DNA from: SOJZ01 sp964556565 | GTDB taxonomy: Archaea > Thermoproteota > Bathyarchaeia > Bathyarchaeales > Bathyarchaeaceae | DNA length: 49,765 bases | Direction: 5' to 3' | Assembly (NCBI GenBank): GCA_964556565.1 | Contig: CAZKWF010000006.1 | Span: 1-49,765 of the forward strand | In this document: positions 24,773 through 33,100 of the stretch, piece by piece | Position numbering within the stretch: position 1 is the stretch's first letter | Layout of the letters: every line of letters begins with the position of its first letter | Translations under genes and position numbers: made by a program | Notes under the pieces: model-generated | Told to the model about the DNA's origin: nothing | Seen by the model: the letters and a program-made list of their open reading frames with translations, nothing else | The model's database searches: none

Positions 24773-25606
24773 ATGTCTATGAAATGGAAATTAAAAGAGG
24801 AAAAGGAGAAAGTATCTCCTATAGATTACATTCCCTTACATAGCAGAATTGAGTGGATTGCAAGAAGTGTCCTAGGCGCAGAAAAGAGACCAACTACTGA
24901 TGATGTGCTAAAAGCTGTTTTCACTAATTTAAAAGGCAGTAGACTTCCAGAAAATGAGGAAATCATTGAAACTCTCAGGAAAATTGCAGATCCCAAAAGG
25001 GCCGAAAATGGAAAGTGGTATTGGAAAGAAAGACCCTACAGAGTTCCTAAGATTGATGAATTTGCAGGTGTAGACAGACCAGTCGAGCCTGATGTTTCCC
25101 TAGAGGTGGACCACGGCAGATTGATAGGTGTTGTAGCTAAACTTGGCCAACACTTTGGGCACGATATCTGGATTGGAAAGGTAGAGCAAAGAAAGTACGA
25201 AACCTTAAGGGGATATTCCATCGGAGAGCTTTCAATTCCAGGAGTTGACAGTATTACGCTTGAAAGGATATCCCAGATCGATACTATATGGCTACTCAGA
25301 AAGACTATACCTGAAAAAATGTTTGAAGTAGAAACCACAAATCCACGTTATGCGATCCAGCGCATGGCAAATGTGTTCGTAATTCTTCCTCATTTGGATG
25401 TAAAAGCAATTCTAATAGTTCCTGATGGAAGACAAAGCTATGTTGAAAGAATAGTGGAGGAGCCTTCAATAAAACAATTGCTAACCAGAAGAATTTTCTG
25501 TCTTACTTTCTCGGAAATTGCAAGGATACTTGATGAAGTTGAGCAAGGATATAAGGTAAACCAGAAAGATCTATTGTCACAATGTGTGATCCTTGGGCCT
25601 ACATAA
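24773..25606 (+). CDS. Putative PD-(D/E)xK nuclease-like protein, methyltransferase-linked
   Basis: A 277-aa protein without a family I can name. Residues 20-75 look like a helical DNA-binding part (RPTTDDVLKAVFTNL). The second half has IDTIWLL followed by MFEVETT, i.e. Asp170-x14-Glu185-x-Glu187, then a helix with YAIQRMANVFVIL and a strand ILIVPD; this is the pattern of PD-(D/E)xK restriction folds with Glu at the Lys position. Its ATG follows the methyltransferase stop without a gap, so the two are coupled. A restriction or recognition role is inferred. Confidence 0.6.
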   Translation: MSMKWKLKEEKEKVSPIDYIPLHSRIEWIARSVLGAEKRPTTDDVLKAVFTNLKGSRLPENEEIIETLRKIADPKRAENGKWYWKERPYRVPKIDEFAGVDRPVEPDVSLEVDHGRLIGVVAKLGQHFGHDIWIGKVEQRKYETLRGYSIGELSIPGVDSITLERISQIDTIWLLRKTIPEKMFEVETTNPRYAIQRMANVFVILPHLDVKAILIVPDGRQSYVERIVEEPSIKQLLTRRIFCLTFSEIARILDEVEQGYKVNQKDLLSQCVILGPT

Positions 25607-25633
25607 AGAGTACCCTAGCATGAGGATTCTGTG

Positions 25634-26380
25634 ATGAAGATAAGTAAGGCTATTGTGGAGTGTCCGAAGAACGAGAAGAAGTTCACTTGTGTGGAATACG
25701 AATTTAGTCATCAATCCAACACAGCAGATAAGAAATTATTAGACAGTCTAGCAAAAGATGGTGAAAAACTAGCTAATTCTGTTAATCCAACCTTAGCGAG
25801 AGATGCATCAAGAAGAAGGAGATACGAAACAGTAAAAGTGAATTGCATTGCAGGAATCATAGCTGAGTACTGCTGGAGACATTGGCTGAATTCAGAAGCA
25901 AAAAGATTAGGTGTAAAAGTATCAGCTAAATCCAAAGTATTTCAATCAATAGATAAACACGTGGATATTTCGATTATTTACTCGGACAATACATCAACCG
26001 TTGAGGTTCGTTCATCATTCCCTTACGCAGGATTACAGAACGCAATTTGCCGATTTTTTGATATTATTGGGTGGTATGTAAACCCGATTAAGATAAAAGA
26101 AATAAGAAAAGATTACTATACAAGGGTGTTATACCCTTTCCATGCGAGCCTGCTATATCATAAATTAAAAAGTGAGTCTTTTTCTGCTTTTTTAGCAGGG
26201 GGAGCTACACGCGTTCTCTTAGAGAAAAGCCCTTATTCAAGAAATAAAATTTTTGTCCCATACTATGACATTGATGCAATGTCAAGCTCTCAATTAGGCG
26301 AATATCACGTCATTGAGCCAATAATTAACGCATATGACACTCCTGAAATCACACAGCATATTCTAAAAGGAACGCAATAG
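25634..26380 (+). CDS. Putative restriction-like protein, third gene of the cassette
   Basis: A 248-aa protein with a candidate nuclease core: VDISIIYSDNTSTVEVRSSF gives Asp111-x12-Glu124-x-Arg126, again a PD-(D/E)xK-like spacing with Arg in place of Lys. Upstream, IAGIIAEYCWRHWLN is a helix that could supply the leading Glu, as in type II enzymes. It has no name I recognise. It starts 27 bp after the previous gene (ATG 25634, GAGGA upstream). AT content is higher than in flanking genes, consistent with horizontal transfer. An alternative is a non-nuclease adaptor. Confidence 0.55.
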   Translation: MKISKAIVECPKNEKKFTCVEYEFSHQSNTADKKLLDSLAKDGEKLANSVNPTLARDASRRRRYETVKVNCIAGIIAEYCWRHWLNSEAKRLGVKVSAKSKVFQSIDKHVDISIIYSDNTSTVEVRSSFPYAGLQNAICRFFDIIGWYVNPIKIKEIRKDYYTRVLYPFHASLLYHKLKSESFSAFLAGGATRVLLEKSPYSRNKIFVPYYDIDAMSSSQLGEYHVIEPIINAYDTPEITQHILKGTQ

Positions 26381-26385
26381 GAAGA

Positions 26386-26395
26386 GCATGCATAC
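26386..26395. repeat. GCATGCATAC motif after the cassette's last stop
   Basis: A one-mismatch version of the motif begins 6 bp after the stop of the third cassette gene, in the convergent spacer before RNase J. Confidence 0.6.
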
Positions 26396-26442
26396 ATCTC
26401 CTTTGTTTTGCTCTTTTTCCATTTTGAAAGGTGCACGTCATC

Positions 26443-27798
26443 CTAGTGTACCACACACTTTCTTCCGCATTTAATTATTTGAGTATTATTTCTTATCTTC
26501 TTGAATAGTTGTTGGTTTTCTGTGTGTATTGGAAATATTTTCTTTGGTTTGATGTGGTTGATTAGGTCTGTTAGTTCGTGTTTGTTCATGTGTCCGGATG
26601 CGTGAAGTTGATGAAACCTCATCTGGAAGTGGTTTAGCCAGTTGTGCATTACTTTGTCTTCAATGTCTTCTTCACTGAACGGTTCACTCATACTGTGAAT
26701 AAAATGGCTCCCCAAATCCGGATTAATATCAATTAACTCCGTAAACTCGTAGAAATTCAAGTCCATAACCGACTTGCCCTGATTCTTATGCACAAACTCA
26801 TGCGTCACCATCTTATCCATGAACCCTCGCTCCCAAACATAATAATCCTTCTCATCAAACTCCCCAGACCGTTTCCGCTTAAAATAGACCAAGATATCTT
26901 TATCCTTGGAAGGATCAGGGAGATCAAGACGTTTGTCTTCCACCAGCCTACTCAATAGATGAGCCGTCTTCGGAGAAACAACAATCCTCCTACCATTCTT
27001 TCTAGCCACTTCATAGAAAGTTCTAAACCTGTCCATATCCCGACTGTAACGAGTAACAAACACAATCTTGTTGGTTGAGGAAACAACCCCATCGCTCAAC
27101 CGTCTAACCTCATCTTCAGAATAGTTCTTCCGCCTCTCCTTCTCAACCATCCGCGTACCCTCACAAATCATCGCCACAGGCTCACACGCACAAGCTTTCT
27201 CAATGAACTCCTCAGTCATATCCCGCCTGGGACCATGAGCCCTAACATCCCCAGTATACACAACCGTACCCTCAGACGTGTGTATTAGAAACCCGTAAGC
27301 AGCAGGAATCGAATGATCAACATGAACAGGCTCCACCACTATGTCGCCCACCTTGATCTTGTCACCAGTACGAAACGTCTTGTACCGATGCTCCCTGTAG
27401 TTACAGAACCCACTAGTCTTCTCCATAGCCTCCAAAAACAACTTAGTCCCCACGCCCAAGTACACAGGAATCTCTGGATCCAAAAACCGAATATGATCCA
27501 CGTGGTCAAAGTGGGCGTGAGACAAAAACACACAATCAAACCTAGGCTTAACATAAGAAACATCCGTAAACCTCAACTGCTCCTTCGCGTACAAACCCTT
27601 CAATTTGGGTAGCAGACCAAACTCAAAAAAATCCCCTAACCCATTGACGCCCCGAGGAGACAACCAACGCGTAAAAAAATCTTCACCAAACTTGAAAGAT
27701 TGACCAAAATCCAAAAAAACCCGGACATCACCGTCTTCCAACAAAACCTTATTACCACCAATCTCGTTTACACCGCCGTAGAACGTTAAACTCACCAT
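26443..27798 (-). CDS. Metallo-beta-lactamase ribonuclease, RNase J type
   Basis: A 451-aa beta-lactamase-fold nuclease. The zinc motif SHAHFDHVDH, then VDHSIPAA, YTGDVRAHGP, and the beta-CASP features RYSRDMDR and HASGHMNKHELTDLINHIKP with HTEN place it with archaeal/bacterial RNase J exo- or endonucleases in RNA turnover. The GNEIGGN-like start (YGGVNEIGGNK) is typical. The start is ATG 27798, with GGTGG about 10 bp upstream; a GTG at 27807 is also open. The DNA here uses different codons in its 5' and 3' halves, without breaking the frame. Confidence 0.85.
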   Translation of the reverse strand: MVSLTFYGGVNEIGGNKVLLEDGDVRVFLDFGQSFKFGEDFFTRWLSPRGVNGLGDFFEFGLLPKLKGLYAKEQLRFTDVSYVKPRFDCVFLSHAHFDHVDHIRFLDPEIPVYLGVGTKLFLEAMEKTSGFCNYREHRYKTFRTGDKIKVGDIVVEPVHVDHSIPAAYGFLIHTSEGTVVYTGDVRAHGPRRDMTEEFIEKACACEPVAMICEGTRMVEKERRKNYSEDEVRRLSDGVVSSTNKIVFVTRYSRDMDRFRTFYEVARKNGRRIVVSPKTAHLLSRLVEDKRLDLPDPSKDKDILVYFKRKRSGEFDEKDYYVWERGFMDKMVTHEFVHKNQGKSVMDLNFYEFTELIDINPDLGSHFIHSMSEPFSEEDIEDKVMHNWLNHFQMRFHQLHASGHMNKHELTDLINHIKPKKIFPIHTENQQLFKKIRNNTQIIKCGRKCVVH

Positions 27799-27883
27799 AC
27801 CAAACACGCCACCAACAAATCATACACAACCACATCTATCAAACAATCAACACAAGAGCTTAACGGTTCTCAACTCAAAATCA

Positions 27884-27893
27884 GCATGCATGC
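27884..27893. repeat. GCATGCATGC motif in a divergent spacer
   Basis: GCATGCATGC lies midway between the RNase J start and the TATA box of the next plus-strand gene. Confidence 0.65.
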
Positions 27894-27942
27894 CGTCAAT
27901 TCTTCATAGCCTTCAGCTAGGCCTACCCATAAGGTTCACGAT

Positions 27943-27950
27943 TTTATATA
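27943..27950 (+). promoter_or_regulatory. TATA box upstream of 27998 gene
   Basis: TTTATATA lies 48-55 bp before the TTG start, with GGAGGTGA at 27985-27992, giving a short 5' leader. Confidence 0.5.
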
Positions 27951-27997
27951 CAAGTTGCAACATAGCGGATACATAAATTTCGAGGGAGGTGAGAGAT

Positions 27998-28498
27998 TTG
28001 GACATTAAGGAAATGCCCATTGAAGAGAGATATGACAGGCTCCTTGAGGACTACTTATTAGATGCCGCTGCAGATTATGCTGTTTTAAAAGAACTTGGAG
28101 GGATAGACAAGCAAATCGATTTCTCAGTGAAGGTGCAGAAGAAGATGCTTCCGAAGATTTTAGGTGGTCCTGTGTTCAAACTTTTAAAGGTACTTGCTCC
28201 GGGCAGAACCTTCAAACAGCTTTCTAACACTTGGCTCTACAACGCCCAAACTTGGCATCCACTATCAACCATTAAAGTAACTAACGTCTCAGACCGAGAA
28301 ATAGCTGGAGGAATCAAGAACTGTATCCTCCTCAAAAGAATGAGAGACATCGTCAAGAAAACCGGTCTTGAAATAGACCCCAAATTCCTCTGCAAGAGAG
28401 ACGCAAAATATTTCCCAAAGCTATTCAAAGAGTTCGGAATAAACGTAACTTGGGATCTTGAAGAAAACGGATGCAGGTTTACAGCAAAACTAAAATGA
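27998..28498 (+). CDS. Conserved-looking soluble protein, unrecognised
   Basis: A 166-aa alpha/beta protein without a family I can name. The N-terminus is helical and acidic (EERYDRLLEDYLLDAAADYAV); a basic middle (KVQKKMLPKIL) precedes WLYNAQTWHPLST and a C-terminal part with two cysteines (NCILL, FLCKRD). Similar W-H-rich layouts occur in small-molecule-binding or L-2-amino-thiazoline-4-carboxylate hydrolase-like families, but I do not claim one. TTG 27998 is the preferred start, because GGAGGTGA lies 5 bp upstream. A hairpin-T terminator follows directly. Confidence 0.65.
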   Translation: MDIKEMPIEERYDRLLEDYLLDAAADYAVLKELGGIDKQIDFSVKVQKKMLPKILGGPVFKLLKVLAPGRTFKQLSNTWLYNAQTWHPLSTIKVTNVSDREIAGGIKNCILLKRMRDIVKKTGLEIDPKFLCKRDAKYFPKLFKEFGINVTWDLEENGCRFTAKLK

Positions 28499-28524
28499 GA
28501 AGCTAGTCCTTCTCTTCCTTTTTT
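28497..28524 (+). terminator. Hairpin plus T-run after 28498
   Basis: GAGAAG (28497-28502) pairs with CTTCTC (28509-28514), loop CTAGTC, followed by TTCCTTTTTT. The stem begins at the stop codon itself. Confidence 0.6.
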
Positions 28525-28852
28525 AGAACAACCTCATACATGCATAATGCTAAAAAGAGGGGGTTCTGCGAGGGACATCTCCACGCTCTAAATGTTAAAT
28601 ACTGTTTCCCTAACTTCTGGAACATGCGTGCATTACCGAAAGGCACAGTTGTCGTTGTTCACAATTTCTGCGGCAGACTAACAACAACTGCCAGTCTACG
28701 AGGATTCTAAACAAACACATGCATGCATCAGAATCTAGAACCGTGATTCACAAAAAGTATATGCTTGAAACCAAAAGAAACTTGACTTACGTATATATAG
28801 TAACATGTGACTATACCTATCTCCAGCATATGCTCTCGAAGGTGAAAACAAA
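28525..28852 (+). promoter_or_regulatory. Gene-free spacer with motif copy and TATA box
   Basis: This 328-bp stretch has no credible ORF. It contains ATGCATGCAT (28719-28728), weaker copies near 28540 and 28625, and a clear TATATATA (28792-28799) that should drive the DUF5678-like gene, with a leader near 28 nt. Confidence 0.5.
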
Positions 28853-29083
28853 ATGGAGAAAAGTGAACTATTCCAGATTTCGAGAAAGAATGCTGAATGG
28901 TTAAAAAAGAACTACGAAAGCTTAAAGAAAAAATATGATAACCGTTGGATTATGATAAAAAATGGGAAGGTTATCAAAAGCGCAAGCACTTTTGAAGAGA
29001 TAATGAACACCATTAGAAAGCATGATCCAAACAAGATCTTAGTTGAGTATATACAGTCAAAGCCAGTTGCAATGTTTTTCTAA
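28853..29083 (+). CDS. Small DUF5678-like protein
   Basis: A 76-aa protein: N-terminal helix (RKNAEWLKKNYESLKKKY), then a strand pair WIMIKNGKVIKSASTFEEI, a helix, and ILVEYIQSKP. This is the layout of DUF5678 small proteins, common in archaea and often near toxin/antitoxin or membrane-associated loci; function unknown. It has its own TATA box. The closest neighbour, Fic, is convergent, 101 bp away. Confidence 0.65.
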   Translation: MEKSELFQISRKNAEWLKKNYESLKKKYDNRWIMIKNGKVIKSASTFEEIMNTIRKHDPNKILVEYIQSKPVAMFF

Positions 29084-29165
29084 AACTTTCAACGTTGGTG
29101 CTAGACATTTAAATACAAAGGACTAGGGGTAAACAGACAACCAAAGATTTCAGTTCTATTTGAAG

Positions 29166-29176
29166 TGCATGCATGC
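29166..29176. repeat. TGCATGCATGC motif after the fic stop
   Basis: It lies 9 bp past the stop of the minus-strand Fic gene and about 80 bp past the convergent DUF5678-like gene. Confidence 0.65.
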
Positions 29177-29184
29177 TTTGGCTT

Positions 29185-30138
29185 TTACGTTTTTCGATGA
29201 CCCAAACGGTAGGGTTTCTTATGGAATTTTGCCAGTGACTTTAGGTATCTGTCTAAATCTCTCCTTGTTATCACCCAATTTCTGCCTTGTTTAAATGCAC
29301 CCAAAGCTCCTTTCCTGGCAAGCAAACTGAGGTATTCTTGAGAGTAAGGCGTAATTTTGCTGGCTTCAGCAAGAGTAAGTATCTCAGGTTCCTCTAAAGC
29401 ATCAAGATACATATCCAAAGCCCTTTCCACACACCGAGCTACAAAGTTTACGAAAGCTGAAGCATTTCCCAAATCTGCCTCCATAAGCGTCTTCAAATAC
29501 TTAGGACGATCTCGTTTTGGCACAATAGTGATAAAAGGATACCCAGTTTTCAATAGTATCGCATTCATCAATAACCTCGCTGTTCTGCCATTACCTTCCG
29601 TAAATGGATGTATTCGAACAAAACCATGATGAAAAACTGCGGCTAATTCTATCGGCGTATATTCATCAGGGTTTTCTCTCAACCATTTTAGAAGCTCACT
29701 CATTCTAGGCCTAACTTCTGAACTCGGTGGCGGCGCAAAGACAGCACCAGTTATTCTCACTCTCGTAGTCCGGTAACATCCAGCATCTTCAGCGACGTTT
29801 AACATAACCAACCTATGAATACGAAGCACAGCATCCTCGTCAATTTCACTTCTTGCAGTAACAAGACCCTCAACGAATCTTATCGCTTCTGGATGATTCT
29901 TCGCTTCCAAAATTTCCGCAATACTCTTTCCACCAACTGTAATTCCTTCTTCGATAACAAGCCTCGTTTCCCGCAACGTCAAAGTGTTTCCTTCGATAGC
30001 ATTGGAGTTGTACGTATATTCAACCGCCAACTGTTCTTTCAGCCTCATCACAAGTGTAGACGGAAGAGGCCTCAAACTGTCCAATCTCTTCTTCTTATCA
30101 AGCACTCTCCTATGGATCCGTTTGTTAATCAACGCCAT
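29185..30138 (-). CDS. Fic-domain AMP-transferase with its own inhibitory helix
   Basis: Fic proteins transfer AMP (or related groups) from nucleotides to target proteins. The 317-aa product carries the inhibitory motif SNAIEGN (Ser45-Asn51) ahead of the core, so it is a class II, self-restrained Fic protein. The catalytic loop is HPFTEGNGRTAR (177-188), complete. The C-terminal 60 residues (LTLAEASKITPYSQEYL, then FKQGRNWVITRRDLDRYL) look like an excisionase/MerR-type DNA-binding helix set, which suits autoregulation. No separate antitoxin gene is adjacent. The promoter carries a strong inverted repeat (30176-30200). Confidence 0.92.
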   Translation of the reverse strand: MALINKRIHRRVLDKKKRLDSLRPLPSTLVMRLKEQLAVEYTYNSNAIEGNTLTLRETRLVIEEGITVGGKSIAEILEAKNHPEAIRFVEGLVTARSEIDEDAVLRIHRLVMLNVAEDAGCYRTTRVRITGAVFAPPPSSEVRPRMSELLKWLRENPDEYTPIELAAVFHHGFVRIHPFTEGNGRTARLLMNAILLKTGYPFITIVPKRDRPKYLKTLMEADLGNASAFVNFVARCVERALDMYLDALEEPEILTLAEASKITPYSQEYLSLLARKGALGAFKQGRNWVITRRDLDRYLKSLAKFHKKPYRLGHRKT

Positions 30139-30167
30139 TGGTTACTCCTACACGCATAGATGACCAT

Positions 30168-30231
30168 CCGATATAAAAACATATCCAATAAATATGTTTT
30201 AAGGCTACCCGATACCAATAAATATCCGATA
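30168..30231. promoter_or_regulatory. Operator-like repeats upstream of the fic gene
   Basis: AAAACATAT (30176-30184) and ATATGTTTT (30192-30200) form a perfect 9-bp inverted repeat with a 7-nt spacer. CCAATAAATAT occurs at 30185-30195 and again at 30215-30225, and CCGATA occurs three times (30168, 30209, 30226). The set begins 30 bp before the fic start and overlaps any TATA box, so repression by the Fic C-terminal domain is plausible. Confidence 0.6.
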
Positions 30232-30255
30232 CGACACACTCCACCCTCTCAAAGA

Positions 30256-30267
30256 AATGCATGCATT
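30256..30267. repeat. Perfect 12-bp palindrome AATGCATGCATT
   Basis: It lies in the spacer between the fic promoter and the 3' end of the DUF2284 gene. Confidence 0.7.
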
Positions 30268-30296
30268 CCCTTTTCGCTAGCCTACAATTCGCGCAA

Positions 30297-30926
30297 TCAA
30301 GTAACTAAGACAAGTCCATTCCATACTGTCTTGTTCTTTGGGGGAATATCAAAAGGCAACCCTGCGTTTTGCGCTGTCTTGAACACATCAATCCCGACCG
30401 CCTCCATAGAAGGCCGAGCTCGGAAGGGATGTCTACAGGATTCATGCGAATTTTTCGCCACACACTCAGGACATAACTTACATGATCCCCCTATGAACCC
30501 TGTTGCAAAACGATACCCTAATGCAAATGCCTGGGATTCCACTTTGTGGACTATACGATGCAGTTTCAATTTGATCGGATCAAAAGTTTTCTTGTAACTA
30601 TCCTTGAACCTCATGCTTTTGTACAGCGCCGCAACGTCATCAGCTTGCCGTATTTCCTTCATCATTTCAGCGGGTATCAGCTCTTCAATTTGAATGAGAA
30701 TCACCCAATTATATCTGGCTAGTATTTCTCTGAATTCCTGAACGCTCATCACGTTAGGCGGACACATCAAATTCAAACCGTAGTCATCGCAAACTGGTAC
30801 AAGACACTTCAGTCGAACCCTTTCGTCAACAACAACACGTTTAGCACTAAAAGATACTACGTTAGTTGCCCCGAACTCTTTTGCCAATTTGCACAAGGCT
30901 TCGAGGCTCGTTTCTACCTGCGACAT
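30297..30926 (-). CDS. DUF2284 metal-binding protein
   Basis: A 209-aa protein with the DUF2284 pattern: CLVPVCDDYGLNLMCPPNVM in the first third (given here as its 20-residue core) and GGSCKLCPECVAKNSHESCRHP in the last, so seven or so cysteines could hold an iron-sulfur cluster or zinc. The family is predicted metal-binding, common in anaerobes; the reaction is unknown. ATG 30926 fits a leaderless transcript, because a CTTTATTTGG element lies near -30; a GTG at 30935 is also open. It has its own promoter and the MFS gene lies upstream. Confidence 0.85.
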   Translation of the reverse strand: MSQVETSLEALCKLAKEFGATNVVSFSAKRVVVDERVRLKCLVPVCDDYGLNLMCPPNVMSVQEFREILARYNWVILIQIEELIPAEMMKEIRQADDVAALYKSMRFKDSYKKTFDPIKLKLHRIVHKVESQAFALGYRFATGFIGGSCKLCPECVAKNSHESCRHPFRARPSMEAVGIDVFKTAQNAGLPFDIPPKNKTVWNGLVLVT

Positions 30927-31035
30927 AAAATCCACATCATAAACTCAAAGTCACCAAATAAAGGGCTTTCTCCTCTCATGCATATGAAAATCATAACCTA
31001 CATGAACCTACCTAGTTCAAGCTCTGCGTCTCGTC

Positions 31036-32316
31036 TTAAGTACGTTGTCTTTTCACTTTTGTCAAGAAAAGCATGGTTCCTGCCAACACGATAATTGATG
31101 ATAAAACAAAAGTGTTCACATACGCTGCGTGCCTAGGCATCCCCAAAATCTCTGTTTGCACATCAGCAAGAGGACCACCAATCAACAACCCTGCAGGCCC
31201 CCACGCTAAGGACATTATAGCATTGTACACGCTGAAGAAACGTCCCCTGTGGGTACTGGGAATGATATCTCCTGCCAAAGCAAAGCCAACCGTTTGAACC
31301 ATCCAAGAAGCTACACCACTCAAACCATAGATAAAGGCCATAGACGTGACGTTTGGCACAACACCGTAGAGAAGGGGAATTCCAGCAGCCATCACAAAGC
31401 CGTACAACAAAACCTCCGCTTTTCCAATCTTATCAGCCAATCTACCTGACAAAATACTCGCTATCATCCCTCCGACAGTCCACATCGTCAGAATCAAGCT
31501 CACCTCAGGATCATTTGCATTCAATCCTTCTGGAAGCCTAAGAAATATCAAGAAGACCTGATTGATCGAAGTTGCACCCAAAACCACAACCGCCAAAGAC
31601 GCAAAAAACCATCGATATGATTGCTTTTTGTTTCCAGCCACTTCCTGAGCAACTTCTGTTCTTGGTTTGATTCTAGAAGAAATCGGCTTTCTGAATCTTG
31701 AAGTAACTAGCATCACGATGGAGCCTGCAAACAGCATAACCGACGCAACGTAGAAGATCGATCCTCCACTGAAACCCGCACCGTTGTTGTAGAGAAAGCC
31801 TGCAGCTCCAATTCCGAACAGCCGTCCGGCTGAGCCTATGAAATTTAGCACTCCAACCGCGCTCCCACGAACATCCGGAGTAGTGACATCAGTCAACAAG
31901 GCTGCCCAGCCTACATCAGACATCGACCAGAAAAATTCGAGTGCAGAAAGCCCGAAGATCAAAGCCAAACCAGCGGAAAAGCTGTTTGCAACACCTAACA
32001 GGTATTTGTGTATGTAGAAGATTCCAATATAGAAGAAACCAGCGAGTGATTCGCCAACGACCACGAGTTCTATTCTTGATTTATACTTATCTGAAACTCT
32101 TCCCCAGATAAGATTCTGCCCCAGCGTCGAGGCAACCATGTTGAACGTTCCAAGCAAGGCAGTAAGAGTCACCGTTCCCATCAAACTGTAAAGGTAAATG
32201 TACATGAAAGAATAGAAGATCCCCCAACGAACAAACCTCAGAATCTGAAATGTACTAAGGCTGAGAAACATGCCTTGTCTGATAGCACCTAAGCGGAAGT
32301 GTTCCAAACGTCTCAC
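31036..32316 (-). CDS. Major facilitator superfamily transporter
   Basis: A 426-aa protein with about 12 membrane helices in two halves and a basic central loop (RFRKPISSRIKPRTEV). The first half carries NLIWGRVSDKYKSRIE, the second LSGRLADKIGKAE, both versions of the MFS loop G-R-x-[SA]-D-[KR]-x-G. Substrate unknown; the ordering suggests drug or small-molecule efflux. GTG start at 32316 may be leaderless (TATA-like TTTATAG about 25 bp upstream); ATG 32271 is an alternative. Confidence 0.88.
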   Translation of the reverse strand: MRRLEHFRLGAIRQGMFLSLSTFQILRFVRWGIFYSFMYIYLYSLMGTVTLTALLGTFNMVASTLGQNLIWGRVSDKYKSRIELVVVGESLAGFFYIGIFYIHKYLLGVANSFSAGLALIFGLSALEFFWSMSDVGWAALLTDVTTPDVRGSAVGVLNFIGSAGRLFGIGAAGFLYNNGAGFSGGSIFYVASVMLFAGSIVMLVTSRFRKPISSRIKPRTEVAQEVAGNKKQSYRWFFASLAVVVLGATSINQVFLIFLRLPEGLNANDPEVSLILTMWTVGGMIASILSGRLADKIGKAEVLLYGFVMAAGIPLLYGVVPNVTSMAFIYGLSGVASWMVQTVGFALAGDIIPSTHRGRFFSVYNAIMSLAWGPAGLLIGGPLADVQTEILGMPRHAAYVNTFVLSSIIVLAGTMLFLTKVKRQRT

Positions 32317-32505
32317 TCAGCAATCTAAACTAAACTGAGCTATAAATCATGCATACATACCAGTATAACCGAAAAAACGAAAATAATCAAAGAAATAGTG
32401 AAAATTCGGTACCCTCACTATGGGGCTCTACGCGACAAAGTCAACGATAAATGCCCCACACTGTGGAGGAATAAGACAGAAAGCATTCAGGAAATCGCGT
32501 GCGCG

Positions 32506-32625
32506 TTACTTCTTGAATGTCTTTCTGTAACGTTTTCCGTTAGGCTTCTGCCAAAGCTCAACTACTAATGTGTGCTTAGCATTTGGGCTCTTCATTTTCC
32601 AAGATTTCACAAATTTGTCTTCCAT
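32506..32625 (-). CDS. Basic 39-aa microprotein
   Basis: An ATG ORF bounded by an in-frame stop two codons upstream. The product MEDKFVKSWKMKSPNAKHTL, then VVELWQKPNGKRYRKTFKK, is highly basic with a protein-like beta hairpin pattern (HTLVVELW / KRYRKTF). A TATA-like CATAAAAGAC lies about 50 bp upstream on this strand. No family recognised. It sits alone in the 410-bp space between the MFS and Lrp-like genes. Confidence is moderate because of length. Confidence 0.45.
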   Translation of the reverse strand: MEDKFVKSWKMKSPNAKHTLVVELWQKPNGKRYRKTFKK

Positions 32626-32726
32626 TGCTGTTCACATTCCGTTATTTGCGTGCATACAGTATTTGTCTTTTATGAATCCAAAATATGAATACACATTCAT
32701 GCATAGGGAAATAGAATAAAGAACCT

Positions 32727-32990
32727 ATGATTATACTTAGTGTGGTGTTTGTGGTGGAAGCCTATCTATGCGTCAATTGTGTTGGTGGAATGATGTGGGA
32801 GATTGCCGACGAGGCAGTTAAGATTGAAGGAGTGAAGATGGCCCACGCTGTTACCGGCCAGTTCGATGTCATTGCCTATATCAAATTTGCCAACATGGAT
32901 AAGCTTAGAGAGATTATAGAGAAGTTTATGTCCTTAAATGGGGTTCAGCGAACTCAGACAGCAGTCGTGATACCACGTGGACTAGGATAG
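32727..32990 (+). CDS. Stand-alone Lrp/AsnC ligand-binding (RAM) domain
   Basis: An 87-aa protein: after about 10 hydrophobic residues comes VEAYLCVNCVGG, then VKMAHAVTGQFDVIAYIKF and LNGVQRTQTAVVIP, the complete alpha/beta RAM fold of Lrp-type regulators without the DNA-binding half. Such proteins bind amino acids or co-assemble with full-length regulators. The start is uncertain; several GTG codons downstream of ATG 32727 (up to 32751) are closer to the usual family start. It may be a regulator partner of unknown target. Confidence 0.8.
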   Translation: MIILSVVFVVEAYLCVNCVGGMMWEIADEAVKIEGVKMAHAVTGQFDVIAYIKFANMDKLREIIEKFMSLNGVQRTQTAVVIPRGLG

Positions 32991-33005
32991 CAATACCCAG
33001 TATCT

Positions 33006-33014
33006 TGCATGCAT
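33006..33014. repeat. TGCATGCAT motif after the RAM-domain stop
   Basis: It begins 16 bp after the stop of the Lrp-like gene and before the convergent AIM24 gene. Confidence 0.65.
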
Positions 33015-33100
33015 ATCTTTAGGAGAAGCAATCACAATTAAACTGAATGCTAGTTCCCATAAAAGTGGAGGGGTGTGTTGGATGCTGCGGTGCTGGTTCT

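Noticed and set aside
28621..28711. Inverted AGACT/AGTCT repeats as an RNA gene
   Set aside because: Only 5 bp of stem with a long loop; this arises by chance in such a spacer.
32412..32522. Plus-strand 36-codon ORF with PHCGG
   Set aside because: A single C-x-x motif without a partner, no ribosome site, and partial overlap with a better minus-strand microprotein.
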